Part shown: piece after piece, positions 10,571 to 23,445 of the stretch
Position numbering within the stretch: position 1 is the stretch's first letter
Layout: each line of letters begins with the position of its first letter
Source of the DNA: Panax quinquefolius
Lineage: Eukaryota > Streptophyta > Magnoliopsida > Apiales > Araliaceae
Length of the DNA stretch: 64,000 nucleotides
Assembly: GCA_020205615.1 (NCBI GenBank)
Contig: CM035171.1
Coordinates: 125,596,132 to 125,660,131, forward strand
Direction: 5' to 3'
Notes under the pieces: generated by a model
What the model was told of the DNA's origin: nothing
Database searches by the model: none
What the model saw: only the letters and a program-made list of their open reading frames with translations
Made by a program: the position numbers and the translations under genes

Positions 10571-12915
10571 TGGACGCCCCAAAATTAGGTATACATCACC
10601 CATCTTGGTAGTCGATACATGGTATGTAATTTAAATACAACTTATTAATATAACTGCTGTAGGTATAATAATCGACATAAATCGTGAGAAGTTTGAATAC
10701 AAATATTGTCTACTAGATATTATACAAACTCAAAAGGAGTCCTCATTACAATTATTATCACACTATTTCACGTATCAAAGTGAGGACTACTAATGCTATC
10801 CTCCGACCATTACTCCATTCCCCGACTCGTCCCAATTTATGTTCTCATTTTCTCAAGAGTAATGAAAGAAAAGGTGAGCTCAATCTAGCCCAATAAGAAA
10901 TATTATGACTAAGATAATGCAGTAATAAATTATCAATAGTTTCAACATTGTTAAACCGATAAAATATAATAAACATCAAGTTTAATCGCAATTGAACAAG
11001 CAATCCATTAAAAGAGTCAAGTAGAAAATAAAATCTACTATCTTTTATGATTTAAAAGGTTTTCATCATCGTTATAACCGAGACTCACTTTTAATAAATA
11101 ATCCACATCATCGAATCACCCCGCACTACTGGCCAAGGATATTCTTTAAGATCACGCACTACAATTATTCCTCGCACTACGGGCCAAGAATAGTTGTAGT
11201 ATTCATTAATGGTCATGATCATGCCAACAATCGCCCATCAATGCACTACTACCATCGAGGACTTTTTACCACATCATTTGTAACATTACGGCCATGATTA
11301 CATAACCGAATAATCCTCGGTCATAATCATACCAAGTCCATCCATGCCTCTAAAAGCCACATACGACTTTTAAAAAAAAAAAATATAAATATGAGGATGA
11401 TGACAATGATATAAGAATTCAATAAAACAAGTTCAAGAATTAAGTTATTCATGAACTAATAACATCCAAATCACAACATGATAATCGCTTTTGTAGAGTA
11501 AAATTCAAGAATGATCAAGAATATTTCCATGAAAAGATATTGGATGAAACGCAAATATCAAGGATATTCTACTAATTTCATGGAGTATAGAAGTCAAAGT
11601 TTTAACCAACTGGGTATAATAAAGAATGGAATAACAAAAGAAATCACCACGCATGCGCAGACTTGATGCATGTGTTATTCCAATGTAATAATAATAACGG
11701 AACCGTGTCGTGAAATTCACAACCGACATGTGATGTTCCAAATAATAATAAAGATGGAACTGCATCCTGTAAAACACACGATAGATATTCCAACAGAATG
11801 ATAAAGATGGAACCAGTCCGGTAAAACACACACATGCACGGATGTTCCAATGAATAATAAAGATTTTAACCAGTCCTGTAAAACACACGCATGTGATGTT
11901 CCAAATGTAATAATAAGAATGGAATAAAAGAAGAAGATCACCAAGTATAGGGGATTCACAGATACAAAGTTATTCCAAATGTAATAAATAAGAATGGAAT
12001 AACAAAAGAAGTTCTCTTCATGAATACAAAAGAATAACACTTTTACGGTACAACAAATAATATTCTCTATCTTAAGAAGAACTGAATATCGCAAAGTGAA
12101 GTAAAGGTATCATTTTTTCTTTCTCTCTATAGTTTTTCTCTGTAGTTTCAAGTGAATTTGTAAAGAAAATAATGAAGGAACGAGTTTCTATTTATAGGAA
12201 AAATAATGCATAGTAATTAATCCATGAACGTCCAGATTGATTTACTTTAACTGATTTTATCCATATTTAAAGCAAAATCTTTTAAATAAAATATAATATA
12301 TTCTATTTATATAAAAATATTTTACTATGCAAACACTATGCAACACTACGCAAAACACTACGCAAAACACTATGCATAATAAAACATAATATATTTTATT
12401 TATGTAATAACTTTAATAAAGTATTCGCTTTTATATAAAAGATGTTTCTATTTTATTACGCTAATAATAATAATAAAACAAAACGTCATTATCGCTATAA
12501 TAATTCATATTATTAATCGACTAATAATGGAATCAAACCGAGTGACTTTCACATAAAGATCAATAATCAATACCGCGCGCTACTACGCAACCACACGACA
12601 TCGCATTTTTTTACTACCGAGTAGTTTAACAAAGATCAACCCGTAGAAACTTCCGTTATTTCAATAAAATATTTTTGTCGCTTTTCAATCCGACAATAAT
12701 TTTGTCAGGTCCACCAATGATTGAGTCATTGTATTTAATATTCCCCGCTAAACCTAATATTCCCTCACCAATCGAATATAATATAACCACTCAGATACTT
12801 TTGCAAAATTTATAAATATTACCCACAACTATAACATTATATCAAATTATTCCATAATATTCAAAAATAATATTTATGTAAAATTCATCTTTATTTATAA
12901 AGCCGGGGTCTTACA
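10571..12915 (-). repeat. 3' LTR of element B (subtype A, reverse)
   Basis: On the plus strand it starts TGGACGCCCCAAAATTAGG, the complement of the LTR end, and stops at GGGGTCTTACA, the complement of the LTR start. The palindromic 61-bp array is at about 11640-11930. The complement of the LTR TATA box is near 12190 (TATTTATAGG). Confidence 0.85.
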
Positions 12916-13509
12916 ACTCCCTTCTTATGAAATTTCGCTTCGAAATTAGGGTACGACTGGTATGTCAAGAGGTAAGGATACCTTGATTTCATTTTAGATT
13001 CTAACTCCTAAGTCATTTCTCAACATCGTGGTTCTTCCACAAAACTGACTGAGGTATAACCCTCGAGCGTAGAATATGTTCCTTCTTATCCAAAATTTGA
13101 ACAGAACTCTTCATACGCCAAATCTTCCGCTATTTTGTCCTGGTTCTAACTCAATAATATGGTTCGGGTCTTTCACATATTTACGTAATATGGATACGTG
13201 AAAAACGTTATGAACACGTAGACATATTTCGCAGAAACGTAGTCCATATAGCTACGCCCTACTCGATCGAGGATTAAAATGGACCGATGAATCGAGGATT
13301 AAGTTTTTTTTCTTTCCAAATCTTGTAACTCCTTTCCATGGAGCAACTTTAACAACACATGATCTCCTATATCGAATTCCACGCCCTTTCACTGAAGATC
13401 AAGATAACTCTTTTGTCGATTTTGTGAGGTTTTTATACGTTCATTCGGATCGCTTCAATCTTTTCCGTAGTCATACGCATTTCAACTCGTCCCAACAACG
13501 TTGTTTCAC
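12916..13509 (-). pseudogene. Integrase C-terminus and chromodomain of element B
   Basis: The minus strand carries the polypurine tract next to the LTR, the chromodomain tail and the integrase C-terminal region. It is closely similar to 28628-29230 of element D. It stops at 13509 (GTTGTTTCAC), where forward LTR sequence of element C begins. Confidence 0.75.
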
Positions 13510-15933
13510 ATTTTATCAATAAAGATTTAAATTTTTGTTTAAATAATTTTTAATATTATGGTGTGAATTTAAGATAATATTATAGTCATGGGTAGATTTA
13601 TAAATTTTGCAAAGTATGCAAAGTGCAAGTGGTTATATTATATTCGATTGGTCTGGGAATATTCTATTTAGCAGGAATATTCAGACAACTACCAATCATT
13701 GGTGGACCCCATAATGTAATTATCATTTTGATCGAGAAAACGACAAAAATATTTTATGAAATAACTACGGAAGTTTTACCGCTGATATCGCTGAACTACT
13801 CTAGTAAAAGTACAAAGAATACGTGGTCGCATAAGAAGACACCAGATCGATTATCGATGCTTATGTGAGAAGTCACCTTTGATTCCATTATCACGATTAA
13901 TAATATGAATTATTATAATGATAACGACGCTTTTGTTTTATTCGTATTATTAACGTAATAAAATGTAAACATCTTTTTATATAAAATGTAATACTTTATT
14001 AAAGTTATTCTATAAATGTAATATATTATATTTTATTACGCATAGTGTCGCATGTTGTTTCAGATAAAGGTTTTTCAGATATAGTGTCATATAGTTTTTG
14101 CATAGTAAAATGTTTTTATATAAATAGAATATATTATATTTTATTTAAAAGATTTTGCTTTTAAATATGGACCGCCGATTAAAGTAAATCAATCTGGACC
14201 GCTCATGGATTAATTACTATGCATTCTATTTTCCTATAAATAAGCTCATTCCTTCATTATTTTCTTATTTAATTCAATTAAAAACTCTAGAGAGAGAAAT
14301 TATGTAGAGAAGTTTATAGAGAGAAAATCTATAGAGAGAAAAGAAGAAGAGTATTCTCGCTACTTCACTTTGATAATATTCGTTTCTTCTAAGGTAGGGA
14401 ATATTATTTGTTGTAATTCGTAAAGGGGTGTTATTCTTCTTATTCATGAAGAGAACTTCGTTATTCCATTCATTATTATTCGCTGAATAACTCGTAAAAG
14501 TGGTATACCCTATACATAACTCAGATACGCCAGAGATACCCTATACTTGTGAAATCCTTATATTATTCCATTCTTATTTATTCTCGTTGAATAACTCAGA
14601 TACGCTTAATCCCCTATACTTGGTGATCTTCTTCTCGTTATTCCATTCTTTATTATTATTCGTTGAATATCCCCGCTCAGGTGTTTTACACCGATTCGGT
14701 TCCATTGCTTATTATTCCGCATTTATTATTCTCGTTGAATATCCCGTCTCGTGTGTTTTACACCGATTCGGTTCCATTGTTTATTATTCAAAGATTTATT
14801 ATTCTGTTGATCATCCCGCTTGTGAATTTCACCGACTCGTTCCGTTATTATTATTCTCGTTGAATAACTCGCTCATGCGCGCCAAGTACCGCATTTACGG
14901 TGATTTCTTTTGTTATTCCATTCTTTATTATACCCAAATTGGTTAAAACTTTGACTTCTATACTCCATGAAATTAGTGGAATATCCTCGATATTCGCGTT
15001 TCATCCAAAGATCTTTCATGGAAATATTCTTCCGATCATTCTTGAATTTTACTCTACAAAACAAAGATTTCGTTGACAAATTGACGTTAATAATTCCTAG
15101 ATAAATTAATTTTGAACTTGTTTTATTGAATTATTATGTCATTGTCATCATCCTCATGTTATATTATGTTATCTTCGCTTACGCAAGAGATGAACTTAGT
15201 ATGATTATGACACTGTGGATCATTCTAAGATAATCACGGCTTGTTATAAATGATGTGATAAAAGTCCTCAAAGTATTCGTGAATGCAAAGTTGGATGGAT
15301 AGTTTTTGGTATGATTATGACTGTGGGTGATTCTAAGATAGTCAGTCATTTAACCATTGATAATTTGATGAAAATCCTCGACCGTGGTATGTGGATGATT
15401 AGATATGGTGGTTTATTTATTGTCGAGTCTCAAATGATAAAAAAATTGATGAAAACCTTTAAAACCTAAAAGATAGTAGATTTTATTTTCTACTGACTTT
15501 TTAATGGATCAGATATTCACCGCAGCTTAAACCGGTTGTCTATTGTATTTTATCGCTTAACACTGTTCAAGGCTAATGATAATTTATTTCGCATTATCTT
15601 AGTCATAATATTTCATCGGGCTAGTTGAGCTCACCCTTTCTTTCACCGCTTTCTTCGTGAAATGAGAACATAGCCGGGACTTAGCCTGGGAACGGAGTAA
15701 TGGTCCAGAGGATAGCATTAGTAGTCCTCACTATTTCGTGAAATAGTGTGATAATAGTTGTAATGAGGACCTTTCGAGTTTGTATAATATCTAGTAGACA
15801 ATATTTGTATTCAAACTCACGCTTATACGTCGATTGCATACCTATATATATATTAAGTAAGTAGATTGAATTTATGTACCATGTAAGTGGCGACCCAAGA
15901 CGGGTGACGATACCTAATTTTGGGGGCGCCACA
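13510..15933 (+). repeat. 5' LTR of element C (subtype A)
   Basis: It begins at ATTTTATCAATAAAG, lacking the usual TGTGAGACCCCAG, and ends GGGGGCGCCACA. A TATA box (CCTATAAATAAGC) is near 14232 and the palindromic array at 14640-14860. A conserved hairpin region lies near 15728-15775. Confidence 0.87.
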
Positions 15934-16120
15934 GCAGTATCGTAGCTTAGGATACGATCCCCGCTAAGATGTGAGAATAGTACCAGAGGGGAGAGACGGG
16001 AATACTCTTCGCCAAGTATGACCTACCTAAGTTTATTTGGTATTTGATTGGCTCACGAGTATAGTGATAATATGTCGTATGTCAATTAACCCTTATTTTT
16101 TGTGGCAAAGTTGTTTGAAA
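15934..16120 (+). other. Leader of element C with eroded PBS
   Basis: Directly after the LTR the sequence reads GCAGTATCGTAGC, a damaged form of the TGGTATCAGAGC site. The leader is closely related to 475-644 of element A. Confidence 0.6.
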
Positions 16121-17285
16121 ATGGCATCCGAGAATGTTGAGAATAAGAATGGAGCATGTGAGACCGCTGATTCTCCATGATCAATAATCGTGCAATGTGC
16201 AACAGATGGCGATAATCCTCCCGTAAACAACAACACCGATCAATCGACGAACGACAGACGCTTAAAAGGTTTTTAGAATTCATGCAACATCAAAGTAAAG
16301 CGATTCTCGCCCAAAACGTAGGTGGAAACACTTGAAAACTCTCAAGCGGCCACCGCTAAACAATTCAAGGAGCGGGACCACCGGAGTTTAAGGGAGAGCC
16401 AAAACCACTTCGCTGAAGCATGGATAAAGCAGATTACCAAGATATTTGATGTCTGGGATGCTCCGAGGAGCAAAAGGTTCCTTTTCCGCTTTTTTATGTG
16501 CGCTTTGAGAGGCAGACATCGGTGGGAATTCCAGAAACGACTCAACTCATCAGATCAAGATATCTTCGGGAGAAGTTCCAGAGTCGTTTCAACGACAAAT
16601 ACTTTCCCGAAAGTATTCGCCATAATGAAGGAGGTGGAGTTTATCAAGTTGAACAAAACAATACGACCGTGTCGCAATACGAGGCAAAATTTTATGAGTT
16701 ATCACGGCCAAGGCCCCACTGGTGGATAATGAAGAGAGAATGGCGCTAATGTTTTTAAGAGGTTTGAAGCCGTAGATACGCCAACATCTTATTTCTCATA
16801 AACCGTGTTTTTATTCAGATGTTGTAAATAGGCTCGCTTAGTGGAGCGCGATAACGAGTCAACGCGAACTAAAAGAGAGCAACCGCAAAAATTATAATAC
16901 CAAATGAGAGAAGTCATCAAGGTTATGACAACAAGCGTGAGGGAATCAACAAAGCCGATATGGTAACCACTTTTTGTGGTAATCGTGGCCAAAATAATAA
17001 GAATGGACATTTCAAGAAAAGGAGATTCAACAATGATGGAAAGACGCCAAGACCAAAGACCCGTTGTTAAGGAAGGAGAAGGACCACCTATTATATGCTT
17101 CAAATGCGAGGAGAGGGACACATCATCCGAATCGCGCTTACGCCGGCATCCAAAGCATGTTATAATTGGGAAGAGAAGGTCACTTAGCTCGATTTTGTCG
17201 CCATCAAGACAAATTCAACTAGGATGGAGGCACCAAAGGTCGTCCTGCATAAACCAAAGCCTGTAGAGTTTAAGAGAGAGCTTTT
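16121..17285 (+). pseudogene. gag of element C (frameshifted)
   Basis: The start MASENVENKNG is well preserved here and fixes the gag start for the family. The blocks AEAWIKQITKIFDV, FNDKYFPES, EVEFIKLNK, VSQYEAKFYELSR and the zinc-knuckle FKCEERDTS are visible, spread over at least three frames. It is the structural particle protein of the element and is not translatable as a whole. Confidence 0.8.
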
Positions 17286-17529
17286 TTTTTTCTCGTGACG
17301 AGGAACCCGAATAAAATTATCACGTAAGTTAATCATAAGCTCATAAGTCTATACCGTGTTAGATACCGCTTCTACCCACTCTTTTATTTCACCTAGTTGT
17401 GTTCAACGCTTGAATTTGACCAAGAAGTTAAACTTTGACTTATTGGTTGAAACTTCGCTAAGTAGGAGCCTTCGCTATCGCTTACTATTTTTAAATCTTG
17501 TTTAATTCAAATAAACATTTTCACGCTAA

Positions 17530-18030
17530 TTCGTCGATCTTATCTTTTTGAAAATATTTGCCTTTGATGTGATTTTAGGAATCAATTGGTTAGCTACTCA
17601 TCATGCTTTTCGTAAGGTTGTTAGCTTTTATATTTATAACAACCTCATATACCTAATTCAAAGTAACCAAACCCTAAAGTTAATCATCATCATATCAGCC
17701 ATAAGTAAAGAGCCCCGAACCTTTCGTTGTTGACTTCCTTGTGTGGAATGCACCAAGCTTTATTTTCTCAGAGGCAACATCGTGAATGAAGATGGCAAGT
17801 TTATAGGTATCATTGTGAGGTGCTATCTCAGTTAAAGGATGTAAGTCATAGCTTGGTATCAATGTGACGTACTATCCAAGTTGGATGAGAGTCACAGCTT
17901 TGAATGATATTTCTATTATTAATAAATTTTCGGCGATTCTTGAAGACTTCTTAGCCTACTTAGAGCGTGAAATCGAATTTTGTATAACCCCAAAGATAAA
18001 AAACCCATTTCTTAAACCTCAAATATTTCT
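17530..18030 (+). pseudogene. Protease and start of RT in element C, truncated
   Basis: FAFDVILGINWLATHHA marks the protease end near 17560. The segment NDISIINKFSAIL, then LEREIEFCI and a TPKIKNP-like block to about 18010, is the linker just before RT. Family resemblance ends near 18030. No RT, RNase H or integrase follows. Confidence 0.72.
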
Positions 18031-18641
18031 TCAACTAAAAGGATCTGCTTACGTGGATTATGATGAAAGTCATAATAAAAGCATTGGACTAATGAAAATC
18101 ATGGGTATACGTGGTATTAGTAAGTGTTATAATGAGTTATGTTGGTTAGTATGTGAAAACATGAAAGTTTCTTAGAAATCACAAAGAGTTGAAAATCGAT
18201 TTTGGTGAAAAACGAATATGAAATTCAATCGACCATATCTCCTATTATATTTTGAATTTTTGAATGTGGTCAAGTCCTAGAGTTAGATCTATGAGTTACC
18301 TAACTAATCCAAGTGGAATTACTGGAAAAGGTGTTGTAGATTTTGTGTGGACTGATTTTAGCAAAGGAGTGCAAAGCTGCAAAAAACCAAAAAGTCAGTC
18401 GCCGCCATGATTTTAGAGGGCTGTTTTGGCCACTTAAATTATGAGAAAAATTCTGGCCTTTTGGGACATGAAAGTATATGGTATAAAGTACCTCCTGTCC
18501 AAAAATGAGCTCATTCTCGACTTAAAATGAGCAAGTTATGACTACTATTTCAATATTTAGGTTTTTCCGATTTAAAACGCTATAACCGAGTTCTATAACT
18601 CCATGACCATGAAATTTAAACCGAGGCTCACGTTAACATGT
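18031..18641. other. Unassigned sequence in element C
   Basis: This AT-rich stretch has no gypsy coding match that I can see. A short open frame continues to 18175 without recognisable motifs. It may be part of another LTR or leader. Confidence 0.4.
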
Positions 18642-20205
18642 GTAAGGTCCCGCCAAGATTTGGGAATTTTTGGAGTTAAACTTGAGGTAGCTAATTTTTA
18701 AGGAATTAATTAGAAATTGATTTTGAAAAATAGTAAATGAATTTTAAAAATTCGAGAAAAATATATTTTCATTATGGGACTATATTATGCTAAATCCCTT
18801 AAAAGAAATATTTTTGGGACTGATTTGGTATTTTTCATGAAAATAGTTTAGTTACAAACATATGAGTTAAATATGTTATGTGAAGTAACAAAGTTGAAAA
18901 AATAGGATTTTATGGCCATTGAGATCCTATATGTAGTATATGCATATTTTTTGATGAGGATTTGATAATTGGTGATGATATCTTATGAGTATGGCATTTT
19001 GAATGATTAAATGCATTATATGGTAAAGCGTAAACAATCGAGATAAATTGTTTATAAATTTAAGAAGTGATTAAAATATTGTTGTAATATTAATGATATT
19101 AGATTATGAGATTATTAATGATTGATAACATGGGGATATTCTTGAATCCTCGGATAAATTATATTATAAATGTTTAATATTTATCCTTTATCTCATTCGA
19201 TCGATTCTTTATATCATTATCCTCATGTTTATATTACGTTGAAAGTCATCTCGTGGGCTCGTAGAAAGTATAGATGGACTTGGTATGATTATGACCTGTG
19301 GATTGATTTTGAAAACAGATAATCATAACCGTAATTGAAAACACGATTATCTTCGCCGTCAGAAGTGTATGGATAATTTGTGGTCGTGATACTAATGAAT
19401 ACACGATTATCTTCGTCAGTAGTGTATGGATAATTCGTGGTCGTGATACTAATGAATACACGATTATTATCTTCGTCGAAAGTGTATGGATAATTTGTGG
19501 TCGGATACTAATGAATACACGATTATTTTCGTCAGTAGGTATGGATAATTTGTGGTCGTGATACTAATGAATACACGATTATCTTTCGCACGAAAGTGCA
19601 TGGATAATTTGTGGTCGGATACTAATGAATACACGATTATCTTCGCCGTAGTGCATGGATAATTTGTGGTCGTGATACTAATGAATACACAATTATCTTC
19701 GCCAGAAGGTATGGATAATTTGTGGTCGGATACTAATGAATACACGATTATCTTTCGTCAGAAAAGTATGGATAATTTGTGGTCGTGGATACTAATGAAT
19801 ACACGATTATCTTCGTCGTAGTGTATGGATAATTCGTGGTCGTGATACTAATGAATATCCTCGCCTCAGAAAAGGTGGATGATTCGATGATATGAATTAA
19901 TTATCGAAATGAGTCTCAAAGAATGAAATATTAATTCATGGATGTGGTAAAAGTCATCTTCGTCAGAAAGTATCGATAGACTTGGTATGATTACCAAGGA
20001 TTATTTAAGATAATCACGATCAGATTGAAAAAACACTAATATCCTCGCCAAACAAAGTGCATGGATAATTCGTGGTCGTGATACTATTAAGTCAAGGCCT
20101 CAAAGATTATTGGTTTTATAGCTTGTATATCTTCGGCCCAGAAGCAAAAGATGAATTGATAATGAATATCTTCGATTGATCATAAGATGAATTTAATAAT
20201 TTTTA
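18642..20205 (+). repeat. LTR-like segment (TGTAAGGTCCC start) with tandem array
   Basis: It begins TGTAAGGTCCCGCC, similar to the family LTR start, and its latter part carries the ATCTTCG...AAGATGA hairpin motifs of subtype C. No clear LTR end is seen before the chromodomain tail at about 20208. It is probably a diverged LTR left in place of RT-integrase. Confidence 0.45.
19340..19858 (+). repeat. 57-bp tandem array, nine units
   Basis: Units begin ACACGATTATCTTCG and contain TATGGATAATTTGTGGTCG and ACTAATGAAT. Measured unit starts at 19401, 19458, 19517, 19573, 19631, 19687, 19742 and 19801 give periods of 55-59 bp. A further diverged copy lies at 20035-20093. Confidence 0.9.
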
Positions 20206-20295
20206 ACGATAAAGGTATTCAAGGTATCCTCACCTCTTATCATACTGTGTACGCAATTCTAATTTCGAGGGCTTAAATTCCATAAGGAGGGGAGA
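20206..20295 (+). pseudogene. Chromodomain tail and polypurine tract of element C
   Basis: AAGGTATCCTCACCTCTTATC corresponds to the RYPHL end of the chromodomain at 8458-8490. CATAAGGAGGGGAGA at 20281-20295 is the polypurine tract before the 3' LTR. Confidence 0.7.
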
Positions 20296-22705
20296 TCAGA
20301 GACCCCGTGATTTTATCAATAAAGATTTAAATTTTGTTTAAATAATTTTTAATATTATGGTGTGAATTTGAGATAATATTAGTTGTGGGTAGTATTTATA
20401 AATTTTGCAAAGTATGCAAGTGGTTATATTATATTCGATTGGCTCTGGGAATATCTTATTTAGCAGGAATATTCGCATAACTACCAATCATGGTGGACCC
20501 CACAATGTAATTATTTTGATCGAGAAAACGACAAAAATATTTTATTGAAATAACTACGAAGTTTTACCGCTGATATCGCTGAACTACTTCCTAAGTAGTA
20601 AAAGTACAAAGAATACGGTGGTCGCATAAGAAACACACCAGATTCGATTATCGATGCTTATGTGAGAAGTCACCGCTTTGATTCCATTATCACGATTAAT
20701 AATATGAATTATTATAATGATAACGACGCTTTTGTTTTATTCAGATTATTAACGTAATAAAATGTAAACATCTTTTTATATAAAATGTAATACTTTATTA
20801 AAGTTATTCTATAAATATAATATATTATATTTTTATTACGATATAAAGTTTCAGATGTTGTTTTGCATAAGGTCGCATAAGGTTTTCAGATAGTAAAATG
20901 TTTTTATATAAATAGAATATATTATATTTTATTTAAAAGATTTTGCTTTTAAATATGGACCGCCGATTAAAGTAAATCAACTGGACCGCTCATGGATTAA
21001 TTACTACGCATTCTATTTTCCTATAAATAAGCTCATTCCTTCATTATTTTTTTTAATTAATTCATCAAACTCTAGAGAGAGAAATTATAGAGAAGTTTAT
21101 AGAGAGAAAATCTATAGAGAGAAAGAAGAAGAGTATTCGCTACTACACTACTTTGATATCCAATATTCGCTTTTCTAAGGTAGGAATATTATTTGTTGTA
21201 ATTCGTAGTGGGTGTTATTCTTTCTTATTCATGAAGAGAACTTCGTTATTCCATTCATTATTATTTCGTTGAATAACTCGTAAAAGTGGCATACCCTATA
21301 CATAACCTCGATACGCCAGATACCCTATACTTGGTGAAACTTATATTATTCCATTCTTATTTATTCTCATTGAATAACTCAGATACGCTTAATCCCCTAT
21401 ACTTGGTGATCTTCTTCTTCGTTATTCCATTCTTTATTATTCTCGTTGAATATCCTCGTCTCTGTGTGTTTTACACCGACCGGTTCCATTGCTTATTATT
21501 CCGCATTTATTATTCTCGCTGAATATCCCGCTCAGTGTGTTTTACACACCGACCGGTTCCATTGTTTATTATTCAAAGATTTATTATTCTCGTTGATCAT
21601 CCCGCTTGCGGTGAATTTCACCCGACCGTTCCGTTATTATTATTCGTTGAATAACTCGCTCTATGCGCAAGTACCGCATGCACGGTGATTTCTTTTGTTA
21701 TTCCATTCTTTATTATACCCAAATAAGTTAAAACTTTGACTTCTATACTCCATGAAATTAGTGGAATATCCTCGATATTTCAAGGCTTCATCCAAAGATC
21801 TTTTCATGGAAATATTCTTCCGATCATTCTTGAATTTTACTCTACAAAACAAAGATCTTGTCGACAATTGGACGTTAATAATTCCTAGATAAATTAATTT
21901 TGAACTTGTTTTATTGAATTATTATGTCATTGTCATCATCCTCATGTTATATTATGTTATCTTCGCTTACGCAAGCATAGATGAACTTAGTATGATTATG
22001 ACCAGGATCATTCTAAGATAATCACGGCTTGTTATAAATGATGTGATAAAAGTCCTCAAAGGGTTCGTAATGCAAGTTGATGGATAGTTTTTGGTATGAT
22101 TATGACTGTGGGTGATTCTAAGATAGTCACGACCATTGATAATTTGATGAAAATCCTCGACCGTGGTATGTGGATGATTAGATATGGTGGTTTATTTATT
22201 GTCGAGTCTCAAATGATAAAAAAATTGATGAAAACCTTTAAAACCTAAAAGATAGTAGATTTTATTTTCTACTGACTTTTTTAATGGATCAGATATTCCG
22301 TCGCAGCTTAAACCGGGTTGTTTATTGTATTTTATCGCTTAACATCGTCAAGGCTAATGATAATTTATTATTCGCATTATCTTAGTCATAATATTTCATC
22401 GGGCTAGTTGAGCTCACCTTTTCTTTCACCGTTTCTTCGTGAAATGAGAACATAGCCGGGATTTAGCCTGGGAACTGAGTAATGGTCCGCAGGATAAAGC
22501 ATTAGTAGTCCTCACTATTCTCGTGAAATAAGGTGATAATAGTTGTAATGAGGACCTTTCGAGTTTCAGATAATATCTAGTAGACAATATTTGTATTCAA
22601 ACTCACGCTTTATGTCGATTGCATACTACGCTTATATTAGTAAGTCAGATTTGAATTTATGTACCATGTAAGTGGCGCACCCAAGATGGGTGACGATACC
22701 TAATT
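20296..22705 (+). repeat. 3' LTR of element C (subtype A)
   Basis: It starts TCAGAGACCCCG, where the family start is TGTGAGACCCC. It follows the 5' LTR closely, including the TATA box near 21020 and the array at 21420-21630, and stops at CCTAATT, lacking the last TTGGGGGCGCCACA. Confidence 0.85.
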
Positions 22706-23445
22706 ATGGTATCAGTAAGCCAACGTACGCATATAATCTTCATCTATGATTTAAAAAATAAGTCGCCTCTTAATGAAGTTCTCGAGCTTAAGAAATACTC
22801 AAGGATATTTAATTATCACAAGATTTCTTCATCATACAACTTCGAATTTTCAGATTCTTTTCGAGTCACCGAGTCATAAGGAGTCAAATCATTCGAGAAA
22901 ATCCTTCCATGACATGCATTCAGAACACATCCCAAATTTTCCGATAATAACCAGAATAAACCGAGAAAGGTATTACGTAACACGCATCGCTAAATAATGT
23001 TCAAGATCGAGTTGAAAACTGTTCTAAAAGAAATTCTTCGCTTCCCAATAAACTTTCAATTTTTCGATACCACGAAAATCCCTTCCACAAGATAATGCTA
23101 CTGAAAGAATGCATCTTCATCCTATGCCGTAACTCCCATTTCTTCAGTGAATGATTGCGCATAAGAAAGCTTATCAATTCACTCCCATTTTTTGCATAAA
23201 GCTTATATCACGTATTTTGGATAATGTGCCGTTTCACTTCGCCACGCAGATCTTCACTATTTTTGGAATAAATAAGGATGTTTATCAATAAAGATCATAC
23301 CACAAAGTGATCTAAATATTCCTCAATACTCTGCTCATCATATCCACGAAGCAAGCAAAGAGGAGCATTAGTCAATCCAAAGCGATATGACTAGAATTCA
23401 TAGCCTGCATCGAAGTTCAAAGCCGCCTTTTGAATGTAGATATGA
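22706..23445 (-). pseudogene. RT/RNase H region of element B
   Basis: The minus strand shows the FGLTNAPLCLL block and a DHFVV-FID segment near 23290-23390, corresponding to the RT catalytic region. It aligns in order with 30620-31140 of element D. About 1.4 kb of family sequence expected between 13509 and this point is absent. Confidence 0.7.

Larger units (their letters stand above)
13510..22705 (+). mobile_element. Element C: forward, RT/integrase-less chromovirus copy
   Basis: It has two very similar subtype A LTRs (13510-15933 and 20296-22705), gag and protease, then a non-coding stretch where RT, RNase H and integrase should be, then a chromodomain tail and PPT. It is nested in element B. 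The outermost ~14 bases of both LTRs are missing. The close similarity of the LTRs suggests a recent insertion, but no identity was computed. Confidence 0.78.

Noticed and set aside
19340..19858. CRISPR-like regular array
   Set aside because: Units are contiguous and similar over their whole length with no unique spacers, and the context is a plant retroelement.
22704..22722. PBS-like TGGTATCAGTAAGCC at the right end of element C
   Set aside because: An LTR followed by a PBS would imply another internal region, but the next sequence does not match any leader here and the LTR terminus is missing. The match is likely chance.
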